64,000 bases of DNA from Methanomicrobium mobile BP (GTDB lineage Archaea > Halobacteriota > Methanomicrobia > Methanomicrobiales > Methanomicrobiaceae), in the NCBI RefSeq assembly GCF_000711215.1, contig NZ_JOMF01000005.1, positions 62,001 through 126,000 of the forward strand, in the 5' to 3' direction. The position numbers and the translations under genes are program-made. Under the pieces are notes generated by a model. That model made no database searches and was not told the origin of the DNA. It saw only the letters and a program-made list of their open reading frames with translations. This document shows, in pieces, positions 39,707-48,210 of this stretch; within the stretch, counting starts at the first letter, position 1; every line of letters starts with the position of its first letter.

Positions 39707-40260
39707 AAGCACTGCCGCCGACACTGAGGATCAATAAACGCTATGTGCTGTGCAGAATCGTCCCGCACGGCATTGATGCGGACGGAAAAGCGGTCTATTA
39801 CGCCGTCTACGACGCGGTCTCCTCCCTCTTCGGCGATAACGTCGCCGCCGAGATCGGCATGAGCGTCGTCCACACCGAAGGAAACTGGGCAATAATCCGC
39901 TGCACGCGGGGAACCGGGAAGAAACTTCAGGCGGCAATCTCGACCGTCTGCTCAATCGGCGATATGCCGTGCGCAATCCGACCCGTCCTCACGTCGGGAA
40001 CCATACTCACGCTTAAAGAGAAGATTCGCGCCGCGGAGAGCCGTGCGGACGGCGAGGGCTGTGAGGACAGTGCGGAATCTGCGGAATGTGCAGAAACAAA
40101 TCTGCTATATGCAAAAAAGGACATAATCATAAAAGATATTCCCTATCGTCCCGTGAGAGTATCGCGGGAAAAGATTGATTTATATAAAGAGGGAATAAAA
40201 AGCCAAGATTCTTTGTATTACACAATAAAAGATATTGAGGAGTTACAATGCAACCAATGA
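39703..40260 (+). CDS. rnp2: RNase P protein component 2 (Pop5)
   Basis: A 185-residue protein whose first 115 residues match archaeal Pop5 ([31 protein letters not shown]). Pop5 and Rpp30 form the catalytic-domain-binding pair of RNase P. Typical Pop5 is 120-140 residues, so the C-terminal 60 residues (acidic Glu/Ser/Ala stretch, then a basic region) are an extension. It overlaps rnp3 by 4 nt and psmA by 13 nt. Confidence 0.85.
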   Translation: MKALPPTLRINKRYVLCRIVPHGIDADGKAVYYAVYDAVSSLFGDNVAAEIGMSVVHTEGNWAIIRCTRGTGKKLQAAISTVCSIGDMPCAIRPVLTSGTILTLKEKIRAAESRADGEGCEDSAESAECAETNLLYAKKDIIIKDIPYRPVRVSREKIDLYKEGIKSQDSLYYTIKDIEELQCNQ

Positions 40261-41090
40261 ACGCTCAAATGGGAGGATACGACAGGGCAATAACGGTTTT
40301 CAGCCCTGACGGACGCTTATATCAGGTTGAATACGCCAGAGAAGCGGTAAAGCGCGGAACAACGGCACTCGGAATCAAATGCAGGGACGGCGTCGTCTTA
40401 ATCGTCGACAAACGCGTAAGTTCAAGACTTCTCGAACAGTCATCAATCGAGAAGATCTTCAAGATCGACGAGCACATCGCGGTCGCATCCTCGGGACTTG
40501 TCGGAGATGCAAGGGCACTCGTCGACCGCGCCAGAGTCGAGGCACAGATAAACCACGTCTCATACAACGAAGCCATCGACGTCGAGACACTCTCGAAGAA
40601 ACTCTGCGACCACATGCAGACACTGACGCAGTTCGGCGGCGGCAGACCCTACGGCACCGCGCTCCTGATTGCGGGCGTAAGCGACGACCTGCCGCGCCTC
40701 TTCGAGACCGACCCGTCGGGAACCCTTCTCGAATACAAGGCAACCGCAATCGGAACCGGAAGAGCCGCCGTCATGAAGGTCTTTGAGGAAGACTACAAAG
40801 ACAAAATGGCTATTTCGGACGCAATCCCAATGGGACTCAAAGCCCTTCATGCCGCGACCGAAGGCAAATTCGACGTCAACACTGTCGAGATTGGCATTGT
40901 CGACCTGAAGACCGCGTCATTCAAGAAGATGACCAAGGAAGAGGTCAAGGTCTGCGTCGACAAATTCGAGGCAGCCGTAAAGAAGGAAGAGAAGAAAGCC
41001 GAAAAAGCCGCCAAAGCAAAGACCGCGGAGAAATCCGGGACGAAAGACGACGCGGCGGCAAAGAAACCAAAGACCGATAAGAAAGAGTGA
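40248..41090 (+). CDS. psmA: Proteasome subunit alpha
   Basis: A 280-residue alpha subunit with [21 protein letters not shown], the proteasome alpha signature, near the N-terminus. Alpha rings gate the 20S chamber and bind PAN. The usual length is about 240; residues 245-280 are a Lys/Ala/Glu-rich tail beyond the fold. The archaeal alpha C-terminus is not otherwise catalytic. It starts inside rnp2. Confidence 0.96.
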   Translation: MQPMNAQMGGYDRAITVFSPDGRLYQVEYAREAVKRGTTALGIKCRDGVVLIVDKRVSSRLLEQSSIEKIFKIDEHIAVASSGLVGDARALVDRARVEAQINHVSYNEAIDVETLSKKLCDHMQTLTQFGGGRPYGTALLIAGVSDDLPRLFETDPSGTLLEYKATAIGTGRAAVMKVFEEDYKDKMAISDAIPMGLKALHAATEGKFDVNTVEIGIVDLKTASFKKMTKEEVKVCVDKFEAAVKKEEKKAEKAAKAKTAEKSGTKDDAAAKKPKTDKKE

Positions 41091-41099
41091 GGTGTAAAA

Positions 41100-41801
41100 T
41101 TGATATCTCTTGAGCAGGCAGTAGTGGCAAGGCTCGAGAGCCACGGGGAGAAGTTTGAGATCCTCGTGGATCCCGATGAAGCGGCGCGCATACGTCAGGG
41201 CGAAAAGATCAATATCGAGGATGCGGTTGCGGCACTGTTCGTATTCGAGAACGCATCCAAGACCGACAAAGCTTCGGACGAATCCCTTAAGAAAGTCTTC
41301 GGAACGACCGATTTCGAGACAATAGCCCAGCGTATCATCACGAAAGGCGAGATTCACCTGACCGCGGAACAGAGAAAACAGATGGTCGAGATGAAGCGCA
41401 ACCAGATAATCACCTTCATCTCGCGCAACGCGATAAACCCGCAGACCAAACTTCCGCACCCGCCCAAGCGCATCGAGATGGCAATGGAGGAGGCAAGAGT
41501 CAGCATCGACCCGTTCAAGCATGTCGACGAACAGGTGAAAGACGTCATGAAAGCCCTCAGACCGCTGATTCCGATTAAATTTGCGGAAGCGCGCTATGCC
41601 GTAAAGATACCCGCGGACTTCGCGCCCAAGGCATACGGCGAGCTTGCGGCGGCGACGACACTCGAGAAGGACGAGTGGCAGAAAGACGGCTCATGGATAT
41701 GCATATGCAAGATTCCCGCCGGAATTCAGGGCGAATTCTTCGACCTCGTCAACCGTCTCACCAAGGGTGACGGCGAGGTAAAGCTTCTCAGTCAGGACTG
41801 A
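41100..41801 (+). CDS. Ribosome assembly factor SBDS
   Basis: A 233-residue SBDS protein with all three domains: N-terminal FYSH ([19 protein letters not shown]), central helical ([18 protein letters not shown] region, [10 protein letters not shown]) and C-terminal domain. It releases aIF6 from the 50S subunit. The start codon is TTG, supported by a GAGGTG ribosome-binding site 6 nt upstream and lack of any ATG before the conserved sequence. Confidence 0.95.
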   Translation: MISLEQAVVARLESHGEKFEILVDPDEAARIRQGEKINIEDAVAALFVFENASKTDKASDESLKKVFGTTDFETIAQRIITKGEIHLTAEQRKQMVEMKRNQIITFISRNAINPQTKLPHPPKRIEMAMEEARVSIDPFKHVDEQVKDVMKALRPLIPIKFAEARYAVKIPADFAPKAYGELAAATTLEKDEWQKDGSWICICKIPAGIQGEFFDLVNRLTKGDGEVKLLSQD

Positions 41802-41909
41802 GAAGACCCTCCGCACCCCCTCCGCCGCGGCATGCGAAGGTGCCTTTCGGTGGATCATATAAGAAATATTAAAGAACAAACCAGTCATAATTAATAAGGT
41901 TACAAATCC

Positions 41910-41917
41910 AATATATA
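41910..41917 (+). promoter_or_regulatory. TATA box for the L37Ae operon
   Basis: AATATATA lies about 30 bp upstream of the L37Ae ATG (41945), in the 143-bp gap after SBDS. It predicts a separate transcript for L37Ae-rpoP-brix-pcc1-pfdB with a leader of fewer than ten nt. Confidence 0.55.
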
Positions 41918-41944
41918 CAGACCTAAATTCGGGGCTAAGAAACA

Positions 41945-42235
41945 ATGGCAAAATCAAGTAATCAGAGAGCAAAAGGAAGGGTTGTCGGAACATCGGGCAG
42001 ATTCGGTCCCAGATACGGCAGATTCCTGAGAAAACGCGTCAACGAAGTCGAGAAAATTGCAAAGGCAAAACACGTATGTCCGAACTGCGCAACCGAAGCC
42101 GTTACCAGAAAGGGAACGGGCATCTGGGAATGCAAGAAGTGCGGATACAAGTATGCCGGCGGAGCATATGTCCCGCAGACGCCTAACCTTAAGGTTGCAC
42201 TCCGTACAATTGAGCGTTCATTAATTAAAGAGTAA
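41945..42235 (+). CDS. rpl37ae: 50S ribosomal protein L37Ae
   Basis: A 96-residue zinc-finger ribosomal protein, with zinc ligands C45, C48, C63 and C66 (CPNC and CKKC) and [15 protein letters not shown] before them. First of the five-gene L37Ae-rpoP-Brix-Pcc1-prefoldin group. rpoP starts 15 nt later. Confidence 0.97.
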   Translation: MAKSSNQRAKGRVVGTSGRFGPRYGRFLRKRVNEVEKIAKAKHVCPNCATEAVTRKGTGIWECKKCGYKYAGGAYVPQTPNLKVALRTIERSLIKE

Positions 42236-42250
42236 ATGAGGTCTTAATTT

Positions 42251-42382
42251 ATGTCAGGTTATAAGTGTGCAAGGTGCAAACAAAAAGTGGAGATTGATAT
42301 CAATGTCCGCTGTCCCTACTGCGGTCACCGCATTCTTTTCAAAGAGCGTGGCGCAGGTATCAAGACTGTAAAAGCCCGATAA
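42251..42382 (+). CDS. rpoP: DNA-directed RNA polymerase subunit P (Rpb12 homologue)
   Basis: A 43-residue protein with zinc ligands C6, C9, C21 and C24 (CARC, CPYC), then [12 protein letters not shown], diagnostic for RpoP/Rpb12, which stabilises the RpoD/RpoL assembly platform. The next gene starts directly after its stop codon. Too short to be found by length-limited gene finders, but clear. Confidence 0.95.
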   Translation: MSGYKCARCKQKVEIDINVRCPYCGHRILFKERGAGIKTVKAR

Positions 42383-42790
42383 ATGGAAGTTACCACTTCG
42401 CGCAAACCTGCACCGCCCCTTAGAACATTTTCAAAGGATCTTGCATTTTCCCTCGGCGGACACTATTCGCCGCGGGGAAAGGCAGGACTTGGCGACATTA
42501 CAGGCATCGACGACGATCTTCTGATTGTCTCAAAATCAGGCAGATATTTTTTGATTGAAGTTTTTCACGATGAAGAACCCGTATTCGGTTTCATGTTCAC
42601 CTCGTATTCCGTGGAGAATCGCGAGGGTGAACTCATAAGAGGTCTGGTTACGGGCAACCAAATTATTTATGATAAACTGAGTTCATATATCAAAGTTTGT
42701 AAAACAGAAGATAATCAGGATGTGCTTATCTTTGACGGCGCACAGAGAAGGCGTTATGTCCTCAGACTCAGGCAACCCAAAGAAGAATAA
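42383..42790 (+). CDS. Brix/Imp4-like rRNA biogenesis protein
   Basis: A 135-residue protein in the conserved position of the archaeal Brix (Imp4-like) gene. The opening VTTSRKPAPPLRTFSKDLAFSL matches TTSRKPS-type starts, and SPRGKAGLGDI corresponds to the NRGK block. The rest is shorter than the usual 155-190 residues and diverged. It probably binds pre-rRNA. Its end overlaps pcc1 by 35 nt. Confidence 0.75.
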   Translation: MEVTTSRKPAPPLRTFSKDLAFSLGGHYSPRGKAGLGDITGIDDDLLIVSKSGRYFLIEVFHDEEPVFGFMFTSYSVENREGELIRGLVTGNQIIYDKLSSYIKVCKTEDNQDVLIFDGAQRRRYVLRLRQPKEE

Positions 42791-43028
42791 AGCGGTCTTT
42801 CGTTTCGAGACTCCGTATGCAAGGACCGTCTGGCAGGCTGTTCTGCCGGAGGACGAGGATATGGGGCGTTCTTCCTCGAAAGTCACGCTCTGCGAGGAGG
42901 GTGATGTGCGGGCGGTTGTTCTGACCGTCGAGGCTGACGATATATCGGCACTTCGTGCGGCACTTAATACATGGCTACGATTAATTCAGATCTCCGAAGA
43001 GATGCAGGAGGCAATAAGAGATGAATAA
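42756..43028 (+). CDS. pcc1: KEOPS complex subunit Pcc1
   Basis: From ATG 42756 the protein is 90 residues: an alpha-beta fold with FRFETPYARTVWQAVLPE and DDISALRAALNTWLRLIQI, matching Pcc1, the dimerisation subunit of the KEOPS tRNA t6A complex. The start lies within the Brix gene (35-nt overlap); a more upstream ATG (42720) would deepen the overlap to 71 nt. Overlaps pfdB by 8 nt. Confidence 0.85.
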   Translation: MSSDSGNPKKNKAVFRFETPYARTVWQAVLPEDEDMGRSSSKVTLCEEGDVRAVVLTVEADDISALRAALNTWLRLIQISEEMQEAIRDE

Positions 43029-43401
43029 TATACCACCAAAGGTTCAGAATCAGCTGGCTATGCTCCAGCAGGTACAGCAGCAGCTTCAGACAATTCTTCA
43101 GCAGAAGGCAAGCTTCGAGATGGCGGCAAAGGAAGCCAGAAAAGCCATCGAGGAGCTTTCCTCGGCAAAGGAAGATGCGGTTGTATACACTACAATCGGT
43201 TCGGTCATGATGCAGAAGGACAAGGCTTCGGTCGAGGCGGACTTAAACGATAAGGTCGAGACTCTTGAGCTTCGCGTCAAGTCGCTCGAGAAGCAGGAAA
43301 AGGCTCTTCAGACGAAGTTCGAGCAGCTTCAGCAGCAGATTCAGAGTGCCGTACAGGGCACTGCCGGCGCAGGCGCAGGTACGCCGCCGTCTGCCAACTG
43401 A
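43021..43401 (+). CDS. pfdB: Prefoldin subunit beta
   Basis: A 126-residue prefoldin beta subunit: two long coiled-coil helices joined by beta hairpins (VYTTIGSVMMQKDKASVEADL is the family signature). It forms alpha2-beta4 hexamers that hold unfolded proteins for the thermosome. The Gln-rich end and a short Gly/Ala tail follow helix 2. It is last in the operon. Confidence 0.96.
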   Translation: MNNIPPKVQNQLAMLQQVQQQLQTILQQKASFEMAAKEARKAIEELSSAKEDAVVYTTIGSVMMQKDKASVEADLNDKVETLELRVKSLEKQEKALQTKFEQLQQQIQSAVQGTAGAGAGTPPSAN

Positions 43402-43447
43402 TCCCTTTTTCAATACTTTTTACAACGCTTTTTGACGCATTTTTCCC

Positions 43448-43521
43448 ACATTGATTCACACATTGATTCGCACACTGATTCACAGATTAATTCACGCACG
43501 AATTCACACATTATTCATACA
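43448..43521. repeat. Degenerate ATTCACAC repeats after pfdB
   Basis: Seven or so imperfect 10-12-bp units of the form CACATTGATT/ATTCACAC follow one another between pfdB and the tRNA cluster. No gene is seen in the 257-bp gap. Confidence 0.5.
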
Positions 43522-43658
43522 TTTCTGCGCATGTTTATCCCCGCATTTATCTGCGCGCCGTGCTCTTTTTTGTGACTTCGCGCGAAAATCCTTCGGCAGC
43601 GCAGTTACAAAAGAAAACGTTTAAAGCCTTATCAGTTTAACATATATAGCGCACCAGC

Positions 43659-43771
43659 CCCGCCTTAACTCAGACTGGTAGAGTGCGCGGCTGTAGTTTG
43701 GTTTGCCCGATACGATGTCGAGCAACTGCGCGGCTACCGCGATGTCCCCGGTTCGAATCCGGGAGGCGGGA
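43659..43771 (+). tRNA. tRNA-Tyr (GTA) with 39-nt intron
   Basis: Exon 1 is 43659-43696 and exon 2 43736-43771; joined they make a 74-nt cloverleaf with acceptor CCCGCCT/AGGCGGG, discriminator A, anticodon stem CGCGG/CCGCG and loop CTGTAGA. C1-G72 is the archaeal tRNA-Tyr identity pair. The intron (43697-43735) is at the canonical 37/38 site; AGTT around the 5' site can pair with AACT in the intron to form the central helix of a bulge-helix-bulge for the tRNA splicing endonuclease. Confidence 0.93.
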
Positions 43772-43804
43772 TCTGTAAATCGCGTGGGTCTGGTGTGTTG
43801 AACT

Positions 43805-43877
43805 GCCCAGCTAGTGTAGAGGCCTATCATGCAACCCTGTCACGGTTGCGACTCGGATTCGAATTCCGAGCTGGGCG
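43805..43877 (+). tRNA. tRNA-Asp (GTC), copy 1
   Basis: A 73-nt tRNA: acceptor GCCCAGC/GCTGGGC, discriminator G, anticodon stem CAACC/GGTTG with loop CTGTCAC (anticodon GTC), T arm TCGGA-TTCGAAT-TCCGA. No intron; CCA not encoded. It lies 33 nt after tRNA-Tyr, likely in the same transcript. Confidence 0.95.
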
Positions 43878-44083
43878 CTATGTTTTTTTGTTTTTCGTTC
43901 TTTTGCGTCTTGAATTTTGTTTTTTTGTTTGTTTTTTGTTTTTTTTTGCTTTTGTTCTGTTTTTCGTTTGTTCTTTGAAATTAACCCTCGGAGCTGATGC
44001 TCTGTTGCGACCGAAGCAGATTGAATAGATTAAAAAACCCCTAAGTGCAATATAGTATGCTGACATCGTTGATGTCCTGCATT

Positions 44084-44156
44084 GCCCAGCTAGTGTAGAG
44101 GCCTATCATGCAACCCTGTCACGGTTGCGACTCGGATTCGAATTCCGAGCTGGGCG
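44084..44156 (+). tRNA. tRNA-Asp (GTC), copy 2
   Basis: Identical over all 73 nt to the copy at 43805-43877. It has its own TATA-like AATATAGT at about 44049-44056 and a T-rich tract separates it from copy 1 (43878-43980), so it may be transcribed independently. Confidence 0.95.
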
Positions 44157-44403
44157 CTTTATTTTTTTGGATTTTTTGCGAGTACTTTACCGTGTATTAT
44201 CGATTATTGTCGATTACTGTCCGGTACTTTGCCTGCCGTGTCATGGATTGTTCCGGCGCGTTTTTTGCAGGCTGTGCTGCAGGCTTTCGATCGTCATAAT
44301 CAATCCGACCGCGCAACGCCGATTAACAATTGTGAATTTTGATTGATGAATTTATCCTAAAAATTTAATATAATCAGCTAAATTAAAAAATTCCGCCTGT
44401 GAA

Positions 44404-44422
44404 TACATTATTTAATAATGTA
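44404..44422. promoter_or_regulatory. 19-bp palindrome before the SepCysS operon
   Basis: TACATTATT-T-AATAATGTA is a perfect palindrome with 9-bp arms and one central base, 36 bp upstream of the first gene. A TATA-like TTTAATATAA (about 44360) lies upstream, and the palindrome itself contains an alternative TATA. It is a strong operator candidate for the RNA-dependent cysteine genes. The rest of 44157-44457 shows no gene. Confidence 0.65.
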
Positions 44423-44457
44423 GAAGGGTTAACATGTATTAAAAATTGGAGGAAACA

Positions 44458-44637
44458 ATGTCACAGATAGGAGTAGACGCAGTATTCCAGGCAATGTTTT
44501 TGCTTACGGATATGAGGGAGCTGTTCAGACAGAATGCTCCTTTCCACGATTTCGAGGGAGAAGACAAAGAGAAGGCGGAAAAGATCATAGAAGGTCTTAA
44601 AAAGCAGATAGCCATTCTTGAAAAGGAGGTGCTCTGA
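44458..44637 (+). CDS. Small protein coupled to SepCysS
   Basis: A 59-residue helical protein with a GGAGGAA ribosome-binding site 4 nt before the ATG. Its stop (TGA) overlaps the SepCysS ATG by one base, so the two are coupled. The sequence (VDAVFQAMFLLTDMRELFR, then a charged EKAEKIIEGLKKQIAIL helix) predicts two helices. I do not recognise a family; the place suggests a partner of SepCysS, perhaps comparable to the short SepRS/SepCysS-binding part of SepCysE. Confidence 0.75.
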   Translation: MSQIGVDAVFQAMFLLTDMRELFRQNAPFHDFEGEDKEKAEKIIEGLKKQIAILEKEVL

Positions 44638-45818
44638 TGCCGAACATAGGAAAGATGGAAGCCCGAGAGATTGAGGAACTGTTTATCAACGTCAGCCCCA
44701 CACAGGCGGGCGGCAGACTCACTCCCGAGGCGCAGAAGGCGGTTTTGTCATATTCCGACGGTTATTCCGTCTGTGATAACTGTGTCAGACCCTTCAGACT
44801 GGACTACATCAAGAAACCCGCACTTGCCGATTTCCACGTTGAAGTCGCGGAATGGCTCAATATGGGTATTGCAAGAGTGGTCCCCGGAGCCAGACGCGGT
44901 TTCCAGGCAATAGCAAACTCGCTTGTCGAGAAGGGCGACCCCGTAATCCTCTCGTCGCTTGCGCACTACACCGAGTATGTCTCGATTGAGCAGGCGGGCG
45001 GCATTCCCTGCGAGATCCCCAAAAACGAAAAGAATCACATCACGGCAGAGAACACCGCGGCCAAGATCGAAGAGGTCATCGCAAAATACAAGAAGACCCC
45101 GCCCCTGATGTATATCGACCACGTCGACTATCAGTTCGGCAACCTTCACGACATCGAAGGCATTGCAAAGGCGGCTCACAAATACGACGTGCCCGTTCTC
45201 TTAAACGGCGCATATACCGTCGGCACGATGCCGATTGACGGCAAGAAGCTCGGCGTCGACTTCATAGTCGGCTCGGGACACAAGAGCATGGCGGCACCCG
45301 CACCTTCGGGAATCGTCGCGGTCACGGACGAGTATGCCGATAAGATATTCAACACCACAAAGGTCTCGGGTGATGTCACCGGAAGAAAGTTCGGAATAAA
45401 AGAGATTCAGATAATCGGATGTTCGCTCATGGGTGCAACCATGGCGGGTCTTGTCGCCTCGTTCCCCGCGGTTAAGAAACGTGTCGAGAACTGGGACACC
45501 GAGGTTAAGCACAGTCAGATTGTTACCGATGCTCTCACCGATATCGACGGAACGGTCATATTAAGTGACAACCCGCGTCAGCACACCCTGACGAGAGTCA
45601 ACACAAAGGACTCGTTCGACAAGGTTGCCGAGACCCACAAGAAGAAGGGCTACTACTTCTCCGCGGCACTCAGAAAGCGCGGTATCTGCGGAATTATCCC
45701 CGGTACCACACGTATCTGGAAGTATAACGTCTACGGACTTACCGACCGCCAGACAAACTACCTTGCCGAATCCTTCAAGGCGGTTGCCGAGGAGAACGGT
45801 CTTCCGGTCTCGAACTGA
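44637..45818 (+). CDS. pscS: O-phospho-L-seryl-tRNA:Cys-tRNA synthase (SepCysS)
   Basis: A 393-residue PLP enzyme converting Sep-tRNA-Cys to Cys-tRNA-Cys, used by methanogens instead of or beside CysRS. The N-terminal cysteines C46 and C49 (DGYSVCDNC) and a third in IIGCSLMG are the conserved ones that carry persulfide or Fe-S. PLP lysine K216 lies in GSGHKSMAAPAPSG. SepRS is not in the window. Confidence 0.95.
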   Translation: MPNIGKMEAREIEELFINVSPTQAGGRLTPEAQKAVLSYSDGYSVCDNCVRPFRLDYIKKPALADFHVEVAEWLNMGIARVVPGARRGFQAIANSLVEKGDPVILSSLAHYTEYVSIEQAGGIPCEIPKNEKNHITAENTAAKIEEVIAKYKKTPPLMYIDHVDYQFGNLHDIEGIAKAAHKYDVPVLLNGAYTVGTMPIDGKKLGVDFIVGSGHKSMAAPAPSGIVAVTDEYADKIFNTTKVSGDVTGRKFGIKEIQIIGCSLMGATMAGLVASFPAVKKRVENWDTEVKHSQIVTDALTDIDGTVILSDNPRQHTLTRVNTKDSFDKVAETHKKKGYYFSAALRKRGICGIIPGTTRIWKYNVYGLTDRQTNYLAESFKAVAEENGLPVSN

Positions 45819-45933
45819 TTCGTCACGGATCGTCCCTGACCGTACCTGACCGACCCGGACTTATCCCCTGCCCGACGCGCGAAAGAACGGACCGGATATT
45901 ATACCGGGACAGTATAAAGTAATAAGGAAAGAA

Positions 45934-45961
45934 AAAAGGAGGAGATCCCAAAAGGAGGAGA
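45934..45961 (+). repeat. Tandem 12-bp AAAAGGAGGAGA repeats
   Basis: Two exact copies (45934-45945, 45950-45961) 16 bp apart, each holding a consensus ribosome-binding site, but no start codon with a credible gene follows. A C/T-rich stretch at 45972-45983 could pair with them. The 256-bp gap between pscS and thiI also has a TATTATACC TATA-like site at about 45896. No open gene is seen. Confidence 0.5.
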
Positions 45962-46074
45962 CTCCACAGGTATCTTCCCCTTTGGTATTATCTTCTTTTA
46001 TTCGGAAATTAAAAATAAATTAAAAGTCAGGGTATTCAGACCCGTCGTTTATCTGCATAATACGGGATATAATC

Positions 46075-47310
46075 ATGTCAAAGACTGTGATGGCAAAATA
46101 CGGAGAACTCTTCTTAAAGAGCGAGTCCGTACAGCGCTTTTATACCAAACTGCTGACGAAGAACATTCGCGGCATACTTGACGCGGAAGGAATCGATGCC
46201 GGGATAGTCCTCCATCGCGGCAGAATCCTCATAGGCGACAGTGCAAAAGGCGACGATGTAAATGCGATAGCCGCGGCAGTCTCAAGGGTTTACGGCATAG
46301 TCGGTCTTTCCGTCGCCGAGATGACGGGAAACGACCCAGAATCGCTCGGCAACGCCGCCGCCGAACTCTCGAAAGGGAAGCTTAAGAGCGGCATGAGCTT
46401 TGCCGTCCGCGCCAGACGCTCCAACATCAAAGAGTTCACGAGTCAGGAACTCGGCGCCGCCGTCGGCGACAGGGTCTACGATACCGCGGAGGGTCTGAGA
46501 GTCGATCTCACAAACCCCGATTACGAGGTCTTTGTAGAGGCGCGTCGTGAGGGCGGACTTGTCTACGACGAAGTTATCGAGGGTCCCGGCGGACTGCCGC
46601 TCGGCACTCAGGGAAGGGTCGTATCTCTTCTCTCCGCAGGCATAGACTCACCCGTTGCGGCATGGCTCATCATGAAACGCGGCACCGTCGTAACGCATAT
46701 TCACTTCAACGGCGGCGAACACATGGGCGCCGACACACGTAAAGGAGCGCTTGCCAACCTGTGCGCTCTCTCGAGATGGACGAGCGGGCACAACCACGAC
46801 ATGTACGAGGTGAATCTCGCACCCTTCTATGACGAACTGATTAAACTCAGGAACGTCAAAAACCGCTGTATCATCTGTAAAAGGTTCATGCTGCGCTGTT
46901 CCTGCGAGATAGTCCGCCGCTACGGCTATGACGGCATACTCATGGGAAACAATCTCGGTCAGGTGGCATCCCAGACCATAGTCAATATGGGTGTTATCGG
47001 CGCCGCCGTCCCCTCCGGAATTCCGCTCCTTCAGCCGCTCCTTACCTATGACAAGGAGGAGACCGTCCGCATCGGAAGGCGCATAGGAACTTTCAGGGAC
47101 AATGTCGGCGATGTGGGATGCAGGGTCGTTCCCAAACACCCGGCAATCTCGGCAGATCTTTCCGAGGTGATTGCTGACGAGAAAGAACTCGATCTGGACG
47201 GACTTTGCGAACTCTGCCTGAAAAGCACCGTAAAATACAGGGCGGTAAACGGAGAACTTACCTTAAGCAATGTAAAGGCGCACGAGTTCAAAGACGGCGA
47301 CGAAGACTGA
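46075..47310 (+). CDS. thiI: tRNA 4-thiouridine synthetase ThiI (methanogen type)
   Basis: A 411-residue protein with N-terminal ferredoxin-like and THUMP domains (about 1-165) and a PP-loop AANH domain beginning LLSAGIDSPVAAWLIMK. There is no C-terminal rhodanese domain; instead CIICKRFMLRCSC provides the cysteine pair used by methanogen ThiI for an Fe-S cluster and sulfur transfer. It makes s4U8 in tRNA. Confidence 0.93.
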   Translation: MSKTVMAKYGELFLKSESVQRFYTKLLTKNIRGILDAEGIDAGIVLHRGRILIGDSAKGDDVNAIAAAVSRVYGIVGLSVAEMTGNDPESLGNAAAELSKGKLKSGMSFAVRARRSNIKEFTSQELGAAVGDRVYDTAEGLRVDLTNPDYEVFVEARREGGLVYDEVIEGPGGLPLGTQGRVVSLLSAGIDSPVAAWLIMKRGTVVTHIHFNGGEHMGADTRKGALANLCALSRWTSGHNHDMYEVNLAPFYDELIKLRNVKNRCIICKRFMLRCSCEIVRRYGYDGILMGNNLGQVASQTIVNMGVIGAAVPSGIPLLQPLLTYDKEETVRIGRRIGTFRDNVGDVGCRVVPKHPAISADLSEVIADEKELDLDGLCELCLKSTVKYRAVNGELTLSNVKAHEFKDGDED

Positions 47311-47477
47311 CCGTAAAGCCCTGAAAATATTGCAAAAGATTGCCTGAAGATTTATTGAAATCTTCCGATAATACTCTTTTTACTCTCTGCCGCTGAAATT
47401 TCAAAAGATTCATATATTGATTTCCCGTAAAAATCGAAACTTCTTTTTAAGTGAGATTAGAAATTATCTTTCATATT

Positions 47478-48110
47478 ATGGCAAAGAAAAAAGACGACAA
47501 ACCGGAGCCGACCTCGGTCTTATATTATTACTACACGCAGGAGCGATGGGATAACTGGCTCAAAGTCCTCTCCGAAGCCGATTTCGAAGGCGACGAAAAC
47601 TCCGACGAGATGCCCGAGGGTCTCTCATCGCTGGACAACTTCACCAAAGACGTCAATGTCTCGGTGATGAAGATAGTCAAGGTCTTCCAGAACGGCAGTT
47701 ACGATGCCAAGACGGCGCTGGCAAAACTCGACGAGGTTGAAGCCATCATCATGGGCGAAGTCCCCGACAGCGATATCGCCGATATCGTCCAGGGTCTTCA
47801 GATGCGCTTCCTTGTTCTCTTCATCTCCTGCAAGAGATATATCGAGGGCAATATCGGCGAGGGCGAGATCAAGGATCTCGTAAAAGCCGGCAGAAAACTC
47901 CCCGAGGACGACATGGAGAAGGTGCTCGACATTGCGGCAACAATCGGCGCCAAGGTCATAAACGGCGAGAAATGCTGCTCGAAATATCTCAAGGACGACT
48001 CCGACGACGAACCTATCATGTTCGACGAGTGGCTCGGCGAGATAGACGACCTCGGCGAGGCGCTTGCTTCGCTCAAGAAGTTCGACGAAGAGTTCGGCAT
48101 CGACGTCTGA
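47478..48110 (+). CDS. DUF2150 family protein
   Basis: A 210-residue acidic protein starting MAKKKDDKPEP (ATG 47478); an upstream in-frame ATG would add 9 unconserved residues. SVLYYYYTQERWDNWLKVL and MGEVPDSDIADIVQGLQMRFLVLFISCKRYIEG are the conserved regions of the archaeal DUF2150 family. Function unknown; predicted all-helical and cytosolic. It follows thiI at 167 bp with its own promoter region. Confidence 0.8.
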   Translation: MAKKKDDKPEPTSVLYYYYTQERWDNWLKVLSEADFEGDENSDEMPEGLSSLDNFTKDVNVSVMKIVKVFQNGSYDAKTALAKLDEVEAIIMGEVPDSDIADIVQGLQMRFLVLFISCKRYIEGNIGEGEIKDLVKAGRKLPEDDMEKVLDIAATIGAKVINGEKCCSKYLKDDSDDEPIMFDEWLGEIDDLGEALASLKKFDEEFGIDV

Positions 48111-48210
48111 AATGCACGTCTGAAAAGCCATAGCGAAATCGGATAAATCCGATATTGACAATAAAACGATTGACAATATAACCCGAAAACACAATCATCT
48201 TTTTTGTATT

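Noticed and set aside
43448-43521. Possible CRISPR array in the ATTCACAC repeats
   Set aside because: Units are 10-12 bp, imperfect and contiguous, without regular spacers; not CRISPR. The 13-bp and 16-bp tandem repeats elsewhere were rejected as CRISPR for the same reason.
44157-44346. Short plus-strand frames after the second tRNA-Asp
   Set aside because: They start inside the tRNA and contain Cys/Phe-rich unconserved peptide.
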